From: Flavobacterium seoulense
Lineage (GTDB): Bacteria > Bacteroidota > Bacteroidia > Flavobacteriales > Flavobacteriaceae
Length of the DNA stretch: 64,000 bases
Assembly: GCF_000695795.1 (NCBI RefSeq)
Contig: NZ_JNCA01000001.1
Span: 310,001 to 374,000 of the forward strand
Direction of reading: 5' to 3'
Positions 52,909-60,861 of the stretch are shown one piece after another; within the stretch, counting starts at the first letter, position 1, and each line of letters opens with the position of its first letter. The translations under genes were made by a program, and so were the position numbers. Below the pieces are notes generated by a model that searched no databases, had not been told where the DNA came from, and saw only the letters and a program-made list of their open reading frames with translations.

Positions 52909-53553
52909 ATGATAGATTATTTTTTTGCTCAATATGCAACTTATCCTACTTCGGAAATTGTGTTAGAATTAATGGGTGTTTTTTTTGGACTGGCTAGTGT
53001 TTGGTTTGCTAAAAAAGATAATATTTTAGTTTTTCCAACAGGTTTAGTGAGTACATCAATTTATGCTTATTTGCTTTGGAAATGGGAATTATTGGGCGAT
53101 TCGATGATTAACGGTTATTACTTCATAATGAGTATTTACGGCTGGTACCATTGGACCAGGAAAAAAGGAGATGTTGAAGTATTTCCTGTTGCTGTTGCCA
53201 GTAAAAAAGAATATTGGTTTGGGACTGTTATTTTTGTTCTGACTTTACTTTTTGTTGTTTTAGTGTATCAATATTTCGATAAATTCAAGGATTGGTACAA
53301 TTATGTAGATACTTTATTGACAGCTATATTTTTTGTAGGTATGTGGCTGATGGCTAAGAGAAAGATAGAAAATTGGATTTTTTGGATTGTAGGAGATTTC
53401 ATTTCGATACCTTTGTATTTTTGTAAGGGATATACATTTACTTCTTTGCAATATTTAATTTTTACAGTTCTTGCCATTTTTGGTTATTTAGAATGGAAGA
53501 AAATTTTGGATAAAGAACAAAAGCAGTCAAAAGAAGAGCTTGTTTTAGAATAA
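52909..53553 (+). CDS. PnuC family vitamin transporter
   Basis: The product is a 214-residue inner-membrane protein with about seven helices. LMGVFFGLASVWFAKKDNILVFP and NGYYFIMSIYGWYHWTRKK match the PnuC fold used for nicotinamide riboside, thiamine (PnuT) or other vitamins. Its ATG follows the GGGP synthase stop with no gap. A TPP-riboswitch-controlled receptor lies 2.3 kb downstream, which favours a thiamine role, but a nicotinamide riboside role cannot be excluded. Confidence 0.88.
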   Translation: MIDYFFAQYATYPTSEIVLELMGVFFGLASVWFAKKDNILVFPTGLVSTSIYAYLLWKWELLGDSMINGYYFIMSIYGWYHWTRKKGDVEVFPVAVASKKEYWFGTVIFVLTLLFVVLVYQYFDKFKDWYNYVDTLLTAIFFVGMWLMAKRKIENWIFWIVGDFISIPLYFCKGYTFTSLQYLIFTVLAIFGYLEWKKILDKEQKQSKEELVLE

Positions 53554-53570
53554 TATTTTTCTAATTATTT

Positions 53571-55190
53571 ATGAGTGAAATAAACGTTTCGGTGTTAGAG
53601 CAATCTAATTTAATTGAAGATTTAAATAAGATTAAAAGTATGGGATTGTCAGAACAGGATTTTGAACAAATCAATCAGCATGGAGTTTCATTAGAAAATA
53701 TACAAAAGCAACTCGCTATTTTTAAAAAAGGAATTGCTAAGGTAGAACTGCTCGAAGCAGCTACTGTTGAAAATGGAATTTTAAAATTCAGTATAGTAGA
53801 GTTTGTTGAAAAAGCTAATTTTTTTGATGAAAATAAATCAGACTTAAAATTATTAAAGTTTGTTCCGGCCTCAGGGGCTGCTAGTAGAATGTTTAAGTTT
53901 CTAACCGTTTTTTTGAATGAGTTTGATCTTGAGAGAGAAAGTATTAATGCTTACATCAACAGAAAAAAAGACACTAAACTTCCTGTTTTTATTGTGGGGA
54001 TGGATAAGTTGCCTTTTTTTGATATCATTTATAAAAAATTAAAAGAAGAATTTTTCAATTTTGATTCTTTTCCGCGTGATTATAAAAATTACTATTTTAT
54101 AAAATTCATGCTGGATTCAGAGTATTTTGATTTTGCATCTAAACCAAAAGGTATTCTGCCATTTCATAAATATGTTGCGAATATTGCTACGCCCATAGAA
54201 GAACATTTGTATGAATGTGGTTATTACTCAAGTAGCAATAATAAATCACATTTACATTTTACAGTTTCACAATCGCATCAAAAACATTTTGAGCAAATTA
54301 TAAGCAATGTGAAAGCTAAGGTTGAAAAAGAAACAGATACTACGATTGAAGTAACGTATTCTTATCAACATAAAAGTACCGATTCTATTGCGGTGAGTAT
54401 GAATAATAAACCTTTTAGAACTGAAGATGGAAAATTATTTTTTAGACCTGGAGGACATGGTGCTTTAATTGAAAACTTGAATCAGCTCGATGCTGATATT
54501 ATTTTTATCAAAAACATCGATAATGTAATTCTTCATAATAATGATACAATAGCTCTTTATAAAAAAGCATTGGCAGGAATCCTTTTGGAGTTGCAACAAC
54601 AAATTTTTGCTTGTTTGAATTTAATTGATCTTTACACGATTGAAGATAATCAGATAGAAGAAATCAAGAATTTCTTGAAAGTGAAATTAAATATGGAGGT
54701 CAAACCAGATTTTGAGTTATATACTTTTGAGAATAAAATTAAAGTTTTGAAATCTATTTTGAATCGTCCAATTAGAGTTTGCGGAATGGTAAAGAATGAG
54801 GGTGAGCCAGGAGGAGGACCTTTCTGGGTAAAAAACGGACAAAAAGAAATTTCATTGCAAATTGTAGAATCTTCACAAGTAGATTTAAACAATAAAAAGC
54901 AGGTTAAAATCATGGAAAATGCCACTCATTTTAATCCGGTAGATTTAGTTTGCGCTATCAAAAATTATAAAAACGAAAAGTTTGATTTACGTCAGTTTGT
55001 AGATGAGAATAGTGGTTTTATAGTCGAAAAAAATCATTTGGGGAAAGATATTAAAAGTTACGAATTACCAGGTTTATGGAATGGTGCCATGGCAAATTGG
55101 TTAACTGTTTTTGTTGAAGTGCCTTTGATTACTTTTAATCCGGTAAAAACCGTTAATGATTTATTGAAGGAAGCGCATCAGTCTTTATAA
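53571..55190 (+). CDS. DUF4301 family protein
   Basis: The product is a 539-residue soluble protein of the DUF4301 family (characteristic KFVPASGAASRMFKFL near residue 95, FRPGGHGALIENLNQLDADIIFIKNIDN in the middle, MVKNEGEPGGGPFWV late). The Gly-rich loop PASGAASRM and the RPGGHGALIENL motif recall nucleotidyltransferase folds, so it may be a sugar- or nucleotide-transferase-like enzyme, but this is only an impression. It lies in an operon between PnuC (17 bp) and ArfB (1 bp). Confidence 0.8.
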   Translation: MSEINVSVLEQSNLIEDLNKIKSMGLSEQDFEQINQHGVSLENIQKQLAIFKKGIAKVELLEAATVENGILKFSIVEFVEKANFFDENKSDLKLLKFVPASGAASRMFKFLTVFLNEFDLERESINAYINRKKDTKLPVFIVGMDKLPFFDIIYKKLKEEFFNFDSFPRDYKNYYFIKFMLDSEYFDFASKPKGILPFHKYVANIATPIEEHLYECGYYSSSNNKSHLHFTVSQSHQKHFEQIISNVKAKVEKETDTTIEVTYSYQHKSTDSIAVSMNNKPFRTEDGKLFFRPGGHGALIENLNQLDADIIFIKNIDNVILHNNDTIALYKKALAGILLELQQQIFACLNLIDLYTIEDNQIEEIKNFLKVKLNMEVKPDFELYTFENKIKVLKSILNRPIRVCGMVKNEGEPGGGPFWVKNGQKEISLQIVESSQVDLNNKKQVKIMENATHFNPVDLVCAIKNYKNEKFDLRQFVDENSGFIVEKNHLGKDIKSYELPGLWNGAMANWLTVFVEVPLITFNPVKTVNDLLKEAHQSL

Positions 55191-55191
55191 A

Positions 55192-55593
55192 ATGGAGATT
55201 CATAAACTTATATCAGAATTACAATATAAAGCTGTACGAAGCAGTGGCGCTGGAGGACAAAACGTGAATAAGGTTTCGTCGAAAGTAGTATTGTCTTTCG
55301 ATTTGAAAAATTCTCAGGCTTTGTCAGACGAAGAAAAATTGTTGTTAGAAAACAATCTTTCTTCTAGATTAACTTCTGATTTGATTTTGATTCTAAACTG
55401 CGATGAAGACAGAAGCCAACTTAAGAATAAAGAAATTGTAACTAAACGTTTTTTAGAATTGATTAGAAAAGGGCTTATAGTTCCTAAAATCAGAAAGGCT
55501 ACAAGAATACCAAAATCAGTTATTAAGAAACGAATTAAGGACAAAAAGAATCTTTCTGAAATTAAAAAATCCCGCAGGAAACCTGATTTTTAG
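55192..55593 (+). CDS. arfB: Alternative ribosome-rescue peptidyl-tRNA hydrolase ArfB
   Basis: The product is a 133-residue release-factor-like protein. It carries the catalytic GGQ motif in RSSGAGGQNVNKVSSKV and the basic C-terminal tail (KKRIKDKKNLSEIKKSRRK) that enters the empty mRNA channel of stalled ribosomes. It lacks codon-recognition domains, which separates it from RF1/RF2. It is the last gene of the GGGP synthase operon. Its TAG stop is the first word of a heptamer-like repeat region. Confidence 0.92.
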   Translation: MEIHKLISELQYKAVRSSGAGGQNVNKVSSKVVLSFDLKNSQALSDEEKLLLENNLSSRLTSDLILILNCDEDRSQLKNKEIVTKRFLELIRKGLIVPKIRKATRIPKSVIKKRIKDKKNLSEIKKSRRKPDF

Positions 55594-55671
55594 TATTAAG
55601 ATTTAGAGAATTAAGTATTAAGAAAAACCAAAAATTAAAAATCTTTATACATTATACTTTTATCTTAATTC
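55593..55671. repeat. Inverted heptamer-like arrays between arfB and riboswitch
   Basis: The left part GTATTAA GATTTA GAGAATTAA GTATTAA is slightly irregular. The right part TTTATAC ATTATAC TTTTATC TTAATTC (55644-55671) is in strict 7-bp phase with C at 55650, 55657, 55664 and 55671. Sixteen bases (55658-55673) are identical to the ahcY array at 48531-48546. Confidence 0.65.
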
Positions 55672-55676
55672 TTTTT

Positions 55677-55684
55677 TACCTTTG
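55677..55684 (+). promoter_or_regulatory. -7 element driving the TPP riboswitch
   Basis: TACCTTTG matches TAnnTTTG and ends just before the aptamer, so transcription would start at about 55690. Confidence 0.6.
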
Positions 55685-55689
55685 CACCG

Positions 55690-55770
55690 TCTCAAAGGGG
55701 TGCTCTAAATAACGAGCTGAGATCATACCCAACGAACCTGAGCGAGTAATGTTGCTAAGGGAAAATGTGA
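55690..55770 (+). promoter_or_regulatory. TPP riboswitch (THI element)
   Basis: The conserved blocks appear in order: aaGGGGTGC (55695-55703), a short variable stem gctc/gagc, gCTGAGAT (55716-55723), ACCC (55727), GAACCTG (55734-55740), gTAATG (55746-55751) and AGGGAA (55758-55763). This is the thiamine-pyrophosphate aptamer. It precedes a TonB-dependent receptor, a known target class in Bacteroidota. A hairpin that closes over the receptor start codon (55852-55872) suggests control of translation. Confidence 0.93.
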
Positions 55771-55870
55771 TAAATTAGTAGTTTATGCTATGGATTTATT
55801 GAGTTGAACAATCTATTTATTAAATTAACAAAAAGAATAATTCCCCCTTTTATTCGTAAAACAATTACGG

Positions 55871-58051
55871 ATGAATACTATTTTTAAAGGAACTCAGGTA
55901 GTAAGATACAGCAGTTCTAAGTCAATCCTCTTTCTTTTTTCTTTTTTCTATTCTGTTTTTTCTTTTTCTCAGGTAAAAGATACTACAAAGGTGAACCAAC
56001 TCGATGAAGTATTGGTTTCGGCGCTGCGTGTTACTACAAAAACGCCTGTTACATTTAGTAATATGGATAAAAAAGAAATTAAATCAAGAAATCTAGGCCA
56101 GGATATTCCTGTTTTAATGGGTTATATGCCTTCGGTGATTACAACTACCGAAGCTGGAGCTGGAATTGGTTACACCGGAATCAGAGTTCGTGGAACTGAT
56201 GCAACAAGAGTGAATGTTACGGTGAACGGAATTCCGTATAATGATTCCGAAAGTCAAGGAACATTTTGGGTAAATATGCCTGATTTAGCTTCCTCTGTAG
56301 AAAGTTTACAATTGCAGCGTGGAGTAGGAACATCTACAAATGGTTCTGGAGCTTTTGGAGCTAGTTTGAACATGTTGACAGATAATTATGCGACCAAAGC
56401 TACCGGAGAAATTGCAAGTTCTTTCGGAAGTTTTAATTCGAATAAAAACATGGTAAAATTCAGTACAGGTTTATTAAATGATCATTTTGAATTGGCTGGA
56501 CGTTTGTCGACTATTAAATCGGATGGATATATTGATCGTGCGAGTTCTGATTTAAAGTCCTATTTTTTACAAGGAACTTATGTAGGGAAAACGACTTTAA
56601 TTAAAGCATTGGTTTTTGGTGGAACCCAAAAAACCTATCAGGCATGGAACGGAATTGACGGCGAAACTTTAAAAGAGAATCGCAGATTTAATTCGGCAGG
56701 AATGTTTACTGATGCTAATGGAGTGGATCGTTTTTATGACAATGAAACTGATAATTACAATCAGGATCATTATCAATTACACTGGAATGAATCTCTTTCT
56801 GATAACTGGAGTACTACCTTAGCATTTCATTATACTAAAGGAAAAGGATATTTCGAAAATTATAAACAAGATGCTGCAGTTGCTGATTATGGAAACATTC
56901 TGCCTACTAAAACAATAGTAGATGATGATGGTAATTTAGTTCCTGTAACCGATTTAATTCGTCAAAAATGGTTGGATAATGACTTTTACGGAACGACTTT
57001 TTCTGTAAAATATGCAGCAGATAAATTAGATGTTATTTTAGGTGGTGGCTGGAATAAATACGAAGGAGATCATTTTGGGAAAGTAATTTGGGCAAGAAAT
57101 TCTGGTCCAACAGAATTAGGAGATCATTATTATGATGATTTTTCGACTAAAATTGATGGAAATATTTTTGCAAAAGCCAATTACCAAATCACATCACAGT
57201 TAAGCTTTTATGGAGATTTACAATATAGAAGAGTAAGTTATGAAGCGAATAGTTGGGAAACTGGTTTAGTCGATGATACTTTTAATTTCTTTAACCCGAA
57301 AGCAGGTTTGAACTTTCAGCTTGATCCAAAAAGTACATTCTATTTTTCATATGCCCGTGCTAATCGTGAACCAAACAGAACCGATTATGAAGGTGGAAAT
57401 GTAAAACCTGAAAAATTAAACGATTTTGAATTAGGATGGAGATTCAACTCGGAGAATTTCCAATTGAATTCGAATCTTTATTATATGGCATACAAAGATC
57501 AGTTAGTATTAACAGGAGGGTTGAATGATGTAGGAGCGCCAATACGCACTAACAGTGGAGATAGTTATAGATTAGGATTAGAAGTTGATGCTGTTTTTAG
57601 ACTTTCAGATAAATGGACAATTGCGCCAAATTTTACCATCAGTGATAATAAAAATGTTGATTTCTTTTCAGAAGATTCTAATGGAGATTTAGCGAATTTA
57701 GGAAATACAAATATTGCTTTTTCACCTGAATTTATAGCGGGAAATATTTTGAGTTTTTCACCATTGCAACCTTTAAAACTGAATTTATTGTCTAAGTTTG
57801 TGAGTGATCAGTATATGAATAATATCGATGATACTTCGAGTAAGTTGAAGGATTATTTTGTAAATGATTTTAACGCAGTTTACGAAATAAAGACAAAGTC
57901 TATTTTTAAATCAATTATGGTAAATTTATTAGTAAATAATATATTTAATGTAGACTATGTTTCTAATGGTACTGATTATGGCGGAGGATATGTATATTAT
58001 TACCCACAGGCAGGAACTAATTTCTTAGCAGGACTTACTTTGAAGTTTTAA
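55871..58051 (+). CDS. TonB-dependent receptor, predicted thiamine uptake
   Basis: The product is a 726-residue outer-membrane receptor. A signal peptide is followed by a TonB-box-like TTKVNQLDEVLVSALR. The plug includes IPVLMGYMPSVITT, GYTGIRVRGTDATRVNVTVNGIPYND and LQRGVGTSTNGSGAFGA, followed by a full barrel ending in LAGLTLKF. It has no carboxypeptidase-like domain, unlike the other receptors here. The TPP riboswitch directly upstream ties it to thiamine or a thiamine precursor. The barrel itself does not reveal the substrate. Confidence 0.92.
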   Translation: MNTIFKGTQVVRYSSSKSILFLFSFFYSVFSFSQVKDTTKVNQLDEVLVSALRVTTKTPVTFSNMDKKEIKSRNLGQDIPVLMGYMPSVITTTEAGAGIGYTGIRVRGTDATRVNVTVNGIPYNDSESQGTFWVNMPDLASSVESLQLQRGVGTSTNGSGAFGASLNMLTDNYATKATGEIASSFGSFNSNKNMVKFSTGLLNDHFELAGRLSTIKSDGYIDRASSDLKSYFLQGTYVGKTTLIKALVFGGTQKTYQAWNGIDGETLKENRRFNSAGMFTDANGVDRFYDNETDNYNQDHYQLHWNESLSDNWSTTLAFHYTKGKGYFENYKQDAAVADYGNILPTKTIVDDDGNLVPVTDLIRQKWLDNDFYGTTFSVKYAADKLDVILGGGWNKYEGDHFGKVIWARNSGPTELGDHYYDDFSTKIDGNIFAKANYQITSQLSFYGDLQYRRVSYEANSWETGLVDDTFNFFNPKAGLNFQLDPKSTFYFSYARANREPNRTDYEGGNVKPEKLNDFELGWRFNSENFQLNSNLYYMAYKDQLVLTGGLNDVGAPIRTNSGDSYRLGLEVDAVFRLSDKWTIAPNFTISDNKNVDFFSEDSNGDLANLGNTNIAFSPEFIAGNILSFSPLQPLKLNLLSKFVSDQYMNNIDDTSSKLKDYFVNDFNAVYEIKTKSIFKSIMVNLLVNNIFNVDYVSNGTDYGGGYVYYYPQAGTNFLAGLTLKF

Positions 58052-58070
58052 TTTGTAGTGTTTATATTTT

Positions 58071-58105
58071 AAAAAGCCTGAGAATTTAATTTTCTCAGGC
58101 TTTTT
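58071..58105. terminator. Bidirectional terminator between receptor and lipoprotein genes
   Basis: The stem aaaaagcctgagaa / ttctcaggctttttt has a short loop, lies between two convergent stop codons and has A and T tracts on both sides. Confidence 0.88.
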
Positions 58106-58108
58106 TGT

Positions 58109-58528
58109 TTAATTGTATACTCGGAGAATGTTTTGGTTTACATCTACCCGATATTGTTTTAATGGATATTGTAATTTTCCCTGACCGGTAAATAAACTAT
58201 ATTCTTCTTCATCGCACGGACAAACAACATTAATCCCTTTTAGCGTTAAAGTCGAACAACTGCTCAATGCCTGATTAGGGCAAGCGCCATCAAAAGCAGT
58301 GTAGCCTGTTCCGGTATTAAATACGTAAATACCTTTTGGACCAACTTCGGGGCCAGAATAATAAATAGCATTACTCACATATTTCAAATTAGAATAAGCA
58401 GGAAGATTCAAGTCAAAAGTTATCGAAAAATTATAGTTAGGAATATACGGATTGTTGTTATTAAAGCCATTATCTGAACAAGATAAAAACAAAAGACAGA
58501 GGGAGAAAATAGATACGATTTTTTTCAT
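58109..58528 (-). CDS. Lipoprotein with degenerate Rieske-like domain
   Basis: The product is a 139-residue lipoprotein (lipobox LFLSC). The C-terminal region reads AFDGACPNQ...VVCPCDEEEYSLFTGQG...YPLKQYRV. This follows the Rieske layout (C-x-H ... C-x-x-H, then a loop and final strands), but both histidines are replaced (Asn and Asp) while cysteines are kept. It cannot hold a standard 2Fe-2S Rieske cluster. The role is unknown, and other metal binding or a disulfide (as in Rieske loops) is possible. It is a single gene, divergent from greA. Confidence 0.72.
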   Translation of the reverse strand: MKKIVSIFSLCLLFLSCSDNGFNNNNPYIPNYNFSITFDLNLPAYSNLKYVSNAIYYSGPEVGPKGIYVFNTGTGYTAFDGACPNQALSSCSTLTLKGINVVCPCDEEEYSLFTGQGKLQYPLKQYRVDVNQNILRVYN

Positions 58529-58557
58529 GTTTTTAATTCGTAAAAGTATTAGTGAAA

Positions 58558-58565
58558 CAAATTTA
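58558..58565 (-). promoter_or_regulatory. -7 element for Rieske-like lipoprotein gene
   Basis: The minus strand reads TAAATTTG (TAnnTTTG), 29 bp upstream of the start codon. Confidence 0.5.
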
Positions 58566-58572
58566 ATTTATT

Positions 58573-58635
58573 TACATTTGAAATATCATATGCTTGACAT
58601 ATAATTATACACTATAAAAAAATATATTATCTTTG
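58573..58635 (+). promoter_or_regulatory. Two candidate -7 elements for greA
   Basis: TACATTTG (58573-58580) and TATCTTTG (58628-58635) both match TAnnTTTG upstream of greA. Neither has a good -33 TTG at the usual spacing. The second is nearer the leader hairpin. Confidence 0.5.
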
Positions 58636-58640
58636 TGGAA

Positions 58641-58669
58641 AGAAATCCCGTTCCGATGGGATTTTTTCT
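58641..58669 (+). promoter_or_regulatory. Terminator-like hairpin in greA leader
   Basis: The stem aaatccc / gggattt, extendable by weak A-U and G-U pairs, has an 8-nt loop and is followed by a T-run. It lies 22-50 bp upstream of the greA ATG. No gene ends upstream on the plus strand since the receptor terminator at 58.1 kb, so it is not a leftover 3' end. Confidence 0.55.
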
Positions 58670-58690
58670 ATTTTATAAAATAATGAAGTT

Positions 58691-59167
58691 ATGAGTACAG
58701 TATCTTATTACACAGCGGAAGGACTTAAAAAATTAAGAGAAGAATTAGATTATTTAAAAACGGTGATGCGTCCTAAAGCATCTCAAGATATAGCAGACGC
58801 AAGAGATAAAGGCGATTTGTCTGAAAATGCAGAATATGATGCAGCAAAAGAAGCACAAGGAATGCTGGAAATGAAAATTGCTAAATTAGAAGAAATTCAT
58901 GCTAATGCCCGATTGATTGATGAGTCAAATCTTGACCTGTCAAAAGTTTTGGTATTATCAAGTGTGAAAATCAAAAACCAGGCAAATGGAATGGAAATGA
59001 AATATACGCTGGTTGCTGAAAGTGAAGCCGATTTAAAAACCGGGAAAATATCAGTTACTTCTCCAATAGGAAAAGGATTATTAGGGAAATCAATAGGCGA
59101 AGTAGCCGAAATTAAAGTGCCAAACGGTGTTTTGAAATTTGAAATTCTGGAAATTACAAGAGAATAA
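58691..59167 (+). CDS. greA: Transcription elongation factor GreA
   Basis: The product is a 158-residue factor that enters the RNA polymerase secondary channel and stimulates cleavage of backtracked RNA. The N-terminal coiled coil (about 8-76) carries the acidic tip ARDKGDLSENAEYDAAKE. The C-terminal FKBP-like domain ends SPIGKGLLGKSIGEVAEI...FEI. All family features are present. Confidence 0.96.
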   Translation: MSTVSYYTAEGLKKLREELDYLKTVMRPKASQDIADARDKGDLSENAEYDAAKEAQGMLEMKIAKLEEIHANARLIDESNLDLSKVLVLSSVKIKNQANGMEMKYTLVAESEADLKTGKISVTSPIGKGLLGKSIGEVAEIKVPNGVLKFEILEITRE

Positions 59168-59234
59168 CTTTTTAAAAGTTTAAACGATTATTTGCTTGAT
59201 CGGTTAAAAAGATAACCAAATAAACGAATTAACA

Positions 59235-59621
59235 ATGAGCATATTCACCAAAATAGTAAACGGAGAAATTCCATGTTATAAAATTGCTGAAGATGAAAAT
59301 TATTTCGCTTTTTTAGATATCAATCCTAATGCAAAAGGACATACTTTGTGTATTCCAAAATTTGAAGTCGATAAGATTTTTGATATGGACGAGGCGCATT
59401 ATTTAGGATTAATGCATTTCTCGAGAAAAGTAGCTAAGGCTATAGAAAAAACAATTCCCTGTAACCGAATTGCAATATCAGTTATCGGGCTTGAAGTTCC
59501 GCATGCTCATGTTCATTTGATTCCGTTGAATACAATGGAAGATATTCGTTTTCAAAAGAAAGTAACTTTGAGTAAAGAAGAATTTGAAAAGGTAGCTCAG
59601 GAAATTCGAGCTAATTTGTAA
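59235..59621 (+). CDS. HIT family nucleotide hydrolase/transferase
   Basis: The product is a 128-residue HIT protein. The start IFTKIVNGEIPCYKIAEDEN and the active-site triad PHAHVHLIPL (H-x-H-x-H) are typical of the HinT/bacterial protein kinase C inhibitor-like branch. The substrate may be an AMP-lysine or dinucleotide. It follows greA by 67 bp on the same strand and ends in a UUCG terminator. Confidence 0.93.
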   Translation: MSIFTKIVNGEIPCYKIAEDENYFAFLDINPNAKGHTLCIPKFEVDKIFDMDEAHYLGLMHFSRKVAKAIEKTIPCNRIAISVIGLEVPHAHVHLIPLNTMEDIRFQKKVTLSKEEFEKVAQEIRANL

Positions 59622-59642
59622 ATTATTAAATTACATACAATA

Positions 59643-59668
59643 AAACACGAATTCGTTCGTGTTTTTTT
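59643..59668 (+). terminator. Terminator with UUCG tetraloop after HIT gene
   Basis: A perfect 9-bp stem aaacacgaa / ttcgtgttt is closed by a TTCG loop and followed by T residues, 21 bp after the HIT stop and 20 bp before the transglutaminase start. Confidence 0.88.
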
Positions 59669-59688
59669 ATATAAAAAACTCAGTCAAA

Positions 59689-60861
59689 ATGAGAAAAATT
59701 GTTTCTATTCTGTTTTTGTTTTTATCTGTTTTAAGCGTTGCTCAAACTAAAAATATTTATGCTGATATTGATAATAAGGTTGCCAAAATTCCAGCCGAAT
59801 CAACTAAAACCACAGAAGGAATTGCAAAATTTATTACGGATAATTTTAAAACCGAAAATGAAAAGATTCGTGCTGTTTTTTATTGGACGGCTTCAAATAT
59901 TAGTTATGATGTACCCAATATGCATTCGCCAAATCAACTTGAATCATCACAGCAAAAAATAGAAAATACATTAAAATCCAGAAAAGGAGTTTGTATTCAT
60001 TATGCCGAAGTTTTCAATGATATTTCAAATAAAGTTGGAATTAAATGCCGAATAATTGAAGGCTACACAAAACAAAACGGAAAGGTAGATAATTTGTCTC
60101 ATGCCTGGTGTGCAGCACAAATTGATTCAAAATGGTTCGTTTTTGACCCTACCTGGGGAGCTGGAGTTGTAATGAACGGAAAGTTTGTAAAAAGGCTCAA
60201 TAACGTTTATTTTAAAGCCGAACCTTCTAAAATTATTGTTTCTCACATGCCATTTGATTATTTATGGCAATTTTCAAATTATCCTATTACTAATGCAGAT
60301 TTTTATGCAGGAAAAATACAATTAGATAAAACGAGAAAATATTTTGATTTTGAGAAAGAAATTGCTCATTATTATAAAATATCCGAAAACGATCAGTTAT
60401 TTGAATCGGCTGCGAGAGTAGAAAAAAACGGTTTGAAAAATGCTATGATTTTAGAATACTATAACTTTAAAAAGAACCATTGGAATACGACAATGCAAAA
60501 TGCAAATGTTGAGAAAATGAATACTATTGTAGAAGAACTCAATGAAGCAGTCTTACAGTTGAATGATTTCATTATGTATCGAAATAAAAAATTCAAACCT
60601 ACTTTTCCTGATGAAAAAATTAGTCAAATGATTGAGACTCCAAGAGAAAAATTGGTAAAATGTCAAAATGATGTTTTTAAAATTCCAGCCGTTGGAGCAG
60701 AAAATACGGCTAATCTAAATTCGTTGAAAAAAACCATTGCACAGGCTTTAATCCAGGCCGATGAACAGGCAGCATTTGTAAAAGAGTATTTGAGTAAATC
60801 TAAATTGATTAGAAAAACAATGTTCTCAAAAGTGTCCTGGTTAGGAATACCGTTAAATTAG
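59689..60861 (+). CDS. Transglutaminase-like domain protein, exported
   Basis: The product is a 390-residue protein with a signal peptide (ends LSVAQ) and a transglutaminase-like domain (about 30-180). The Cys-His-Asp triad is visible: RKGVCIHYAEVFNDI, SHAWCAAQ and WFVFDPTWGAG. The remainder (about 200-390) is helical and has no known motif. It may act as a peptidase or crosslinker in the periplasm. I chose the ATG before RKIVSILFLF, ten codons into the longest frame. Its end overlaps the convergent kinase gene by 9 bp. Confidence 0.85.
   Translation: MRKIVSILFLFLSVLSVAQTKNIYADIDNKVAKIPAESTKTTEGIAKFITDNFKTENEKIRAVFYWTASNISYDVPNMHSPNQLESSQQKIENTLKSRKGVCIHYAEVFNDISNKVGIKCRIIEGYTKQNGKVDNLSHAWCAAQIDSKWFVFDPTWGAGVVMNGKFVKRLNNVYFKAEPSKIIVSHMPFDYLWQFSNYPITNADFYAGKIQLDKTRKYFDFEKEIAHYYKISENDQLFESAARVEKNGLKNAMILEYYNFKKNHWNTTMQNANVEKMNTIVEELNEAVLQLNDFIMYRNKKFKPTFPDEKISQMIETPREKLVKCQNDVFKIPAVGAENTANLNSLKKTIAQALIQADEQAAFVKEYLSKSKLIRKTMFSKVSWLGIPLN

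Noticed and set aside
52909..53553. Firm assignment of the PnuC gene as a thiamine transporter (pnuT)
   Set aside because: The riboswitch is downstream of it and does not control it. Sequence alone does not separate vitamin types.
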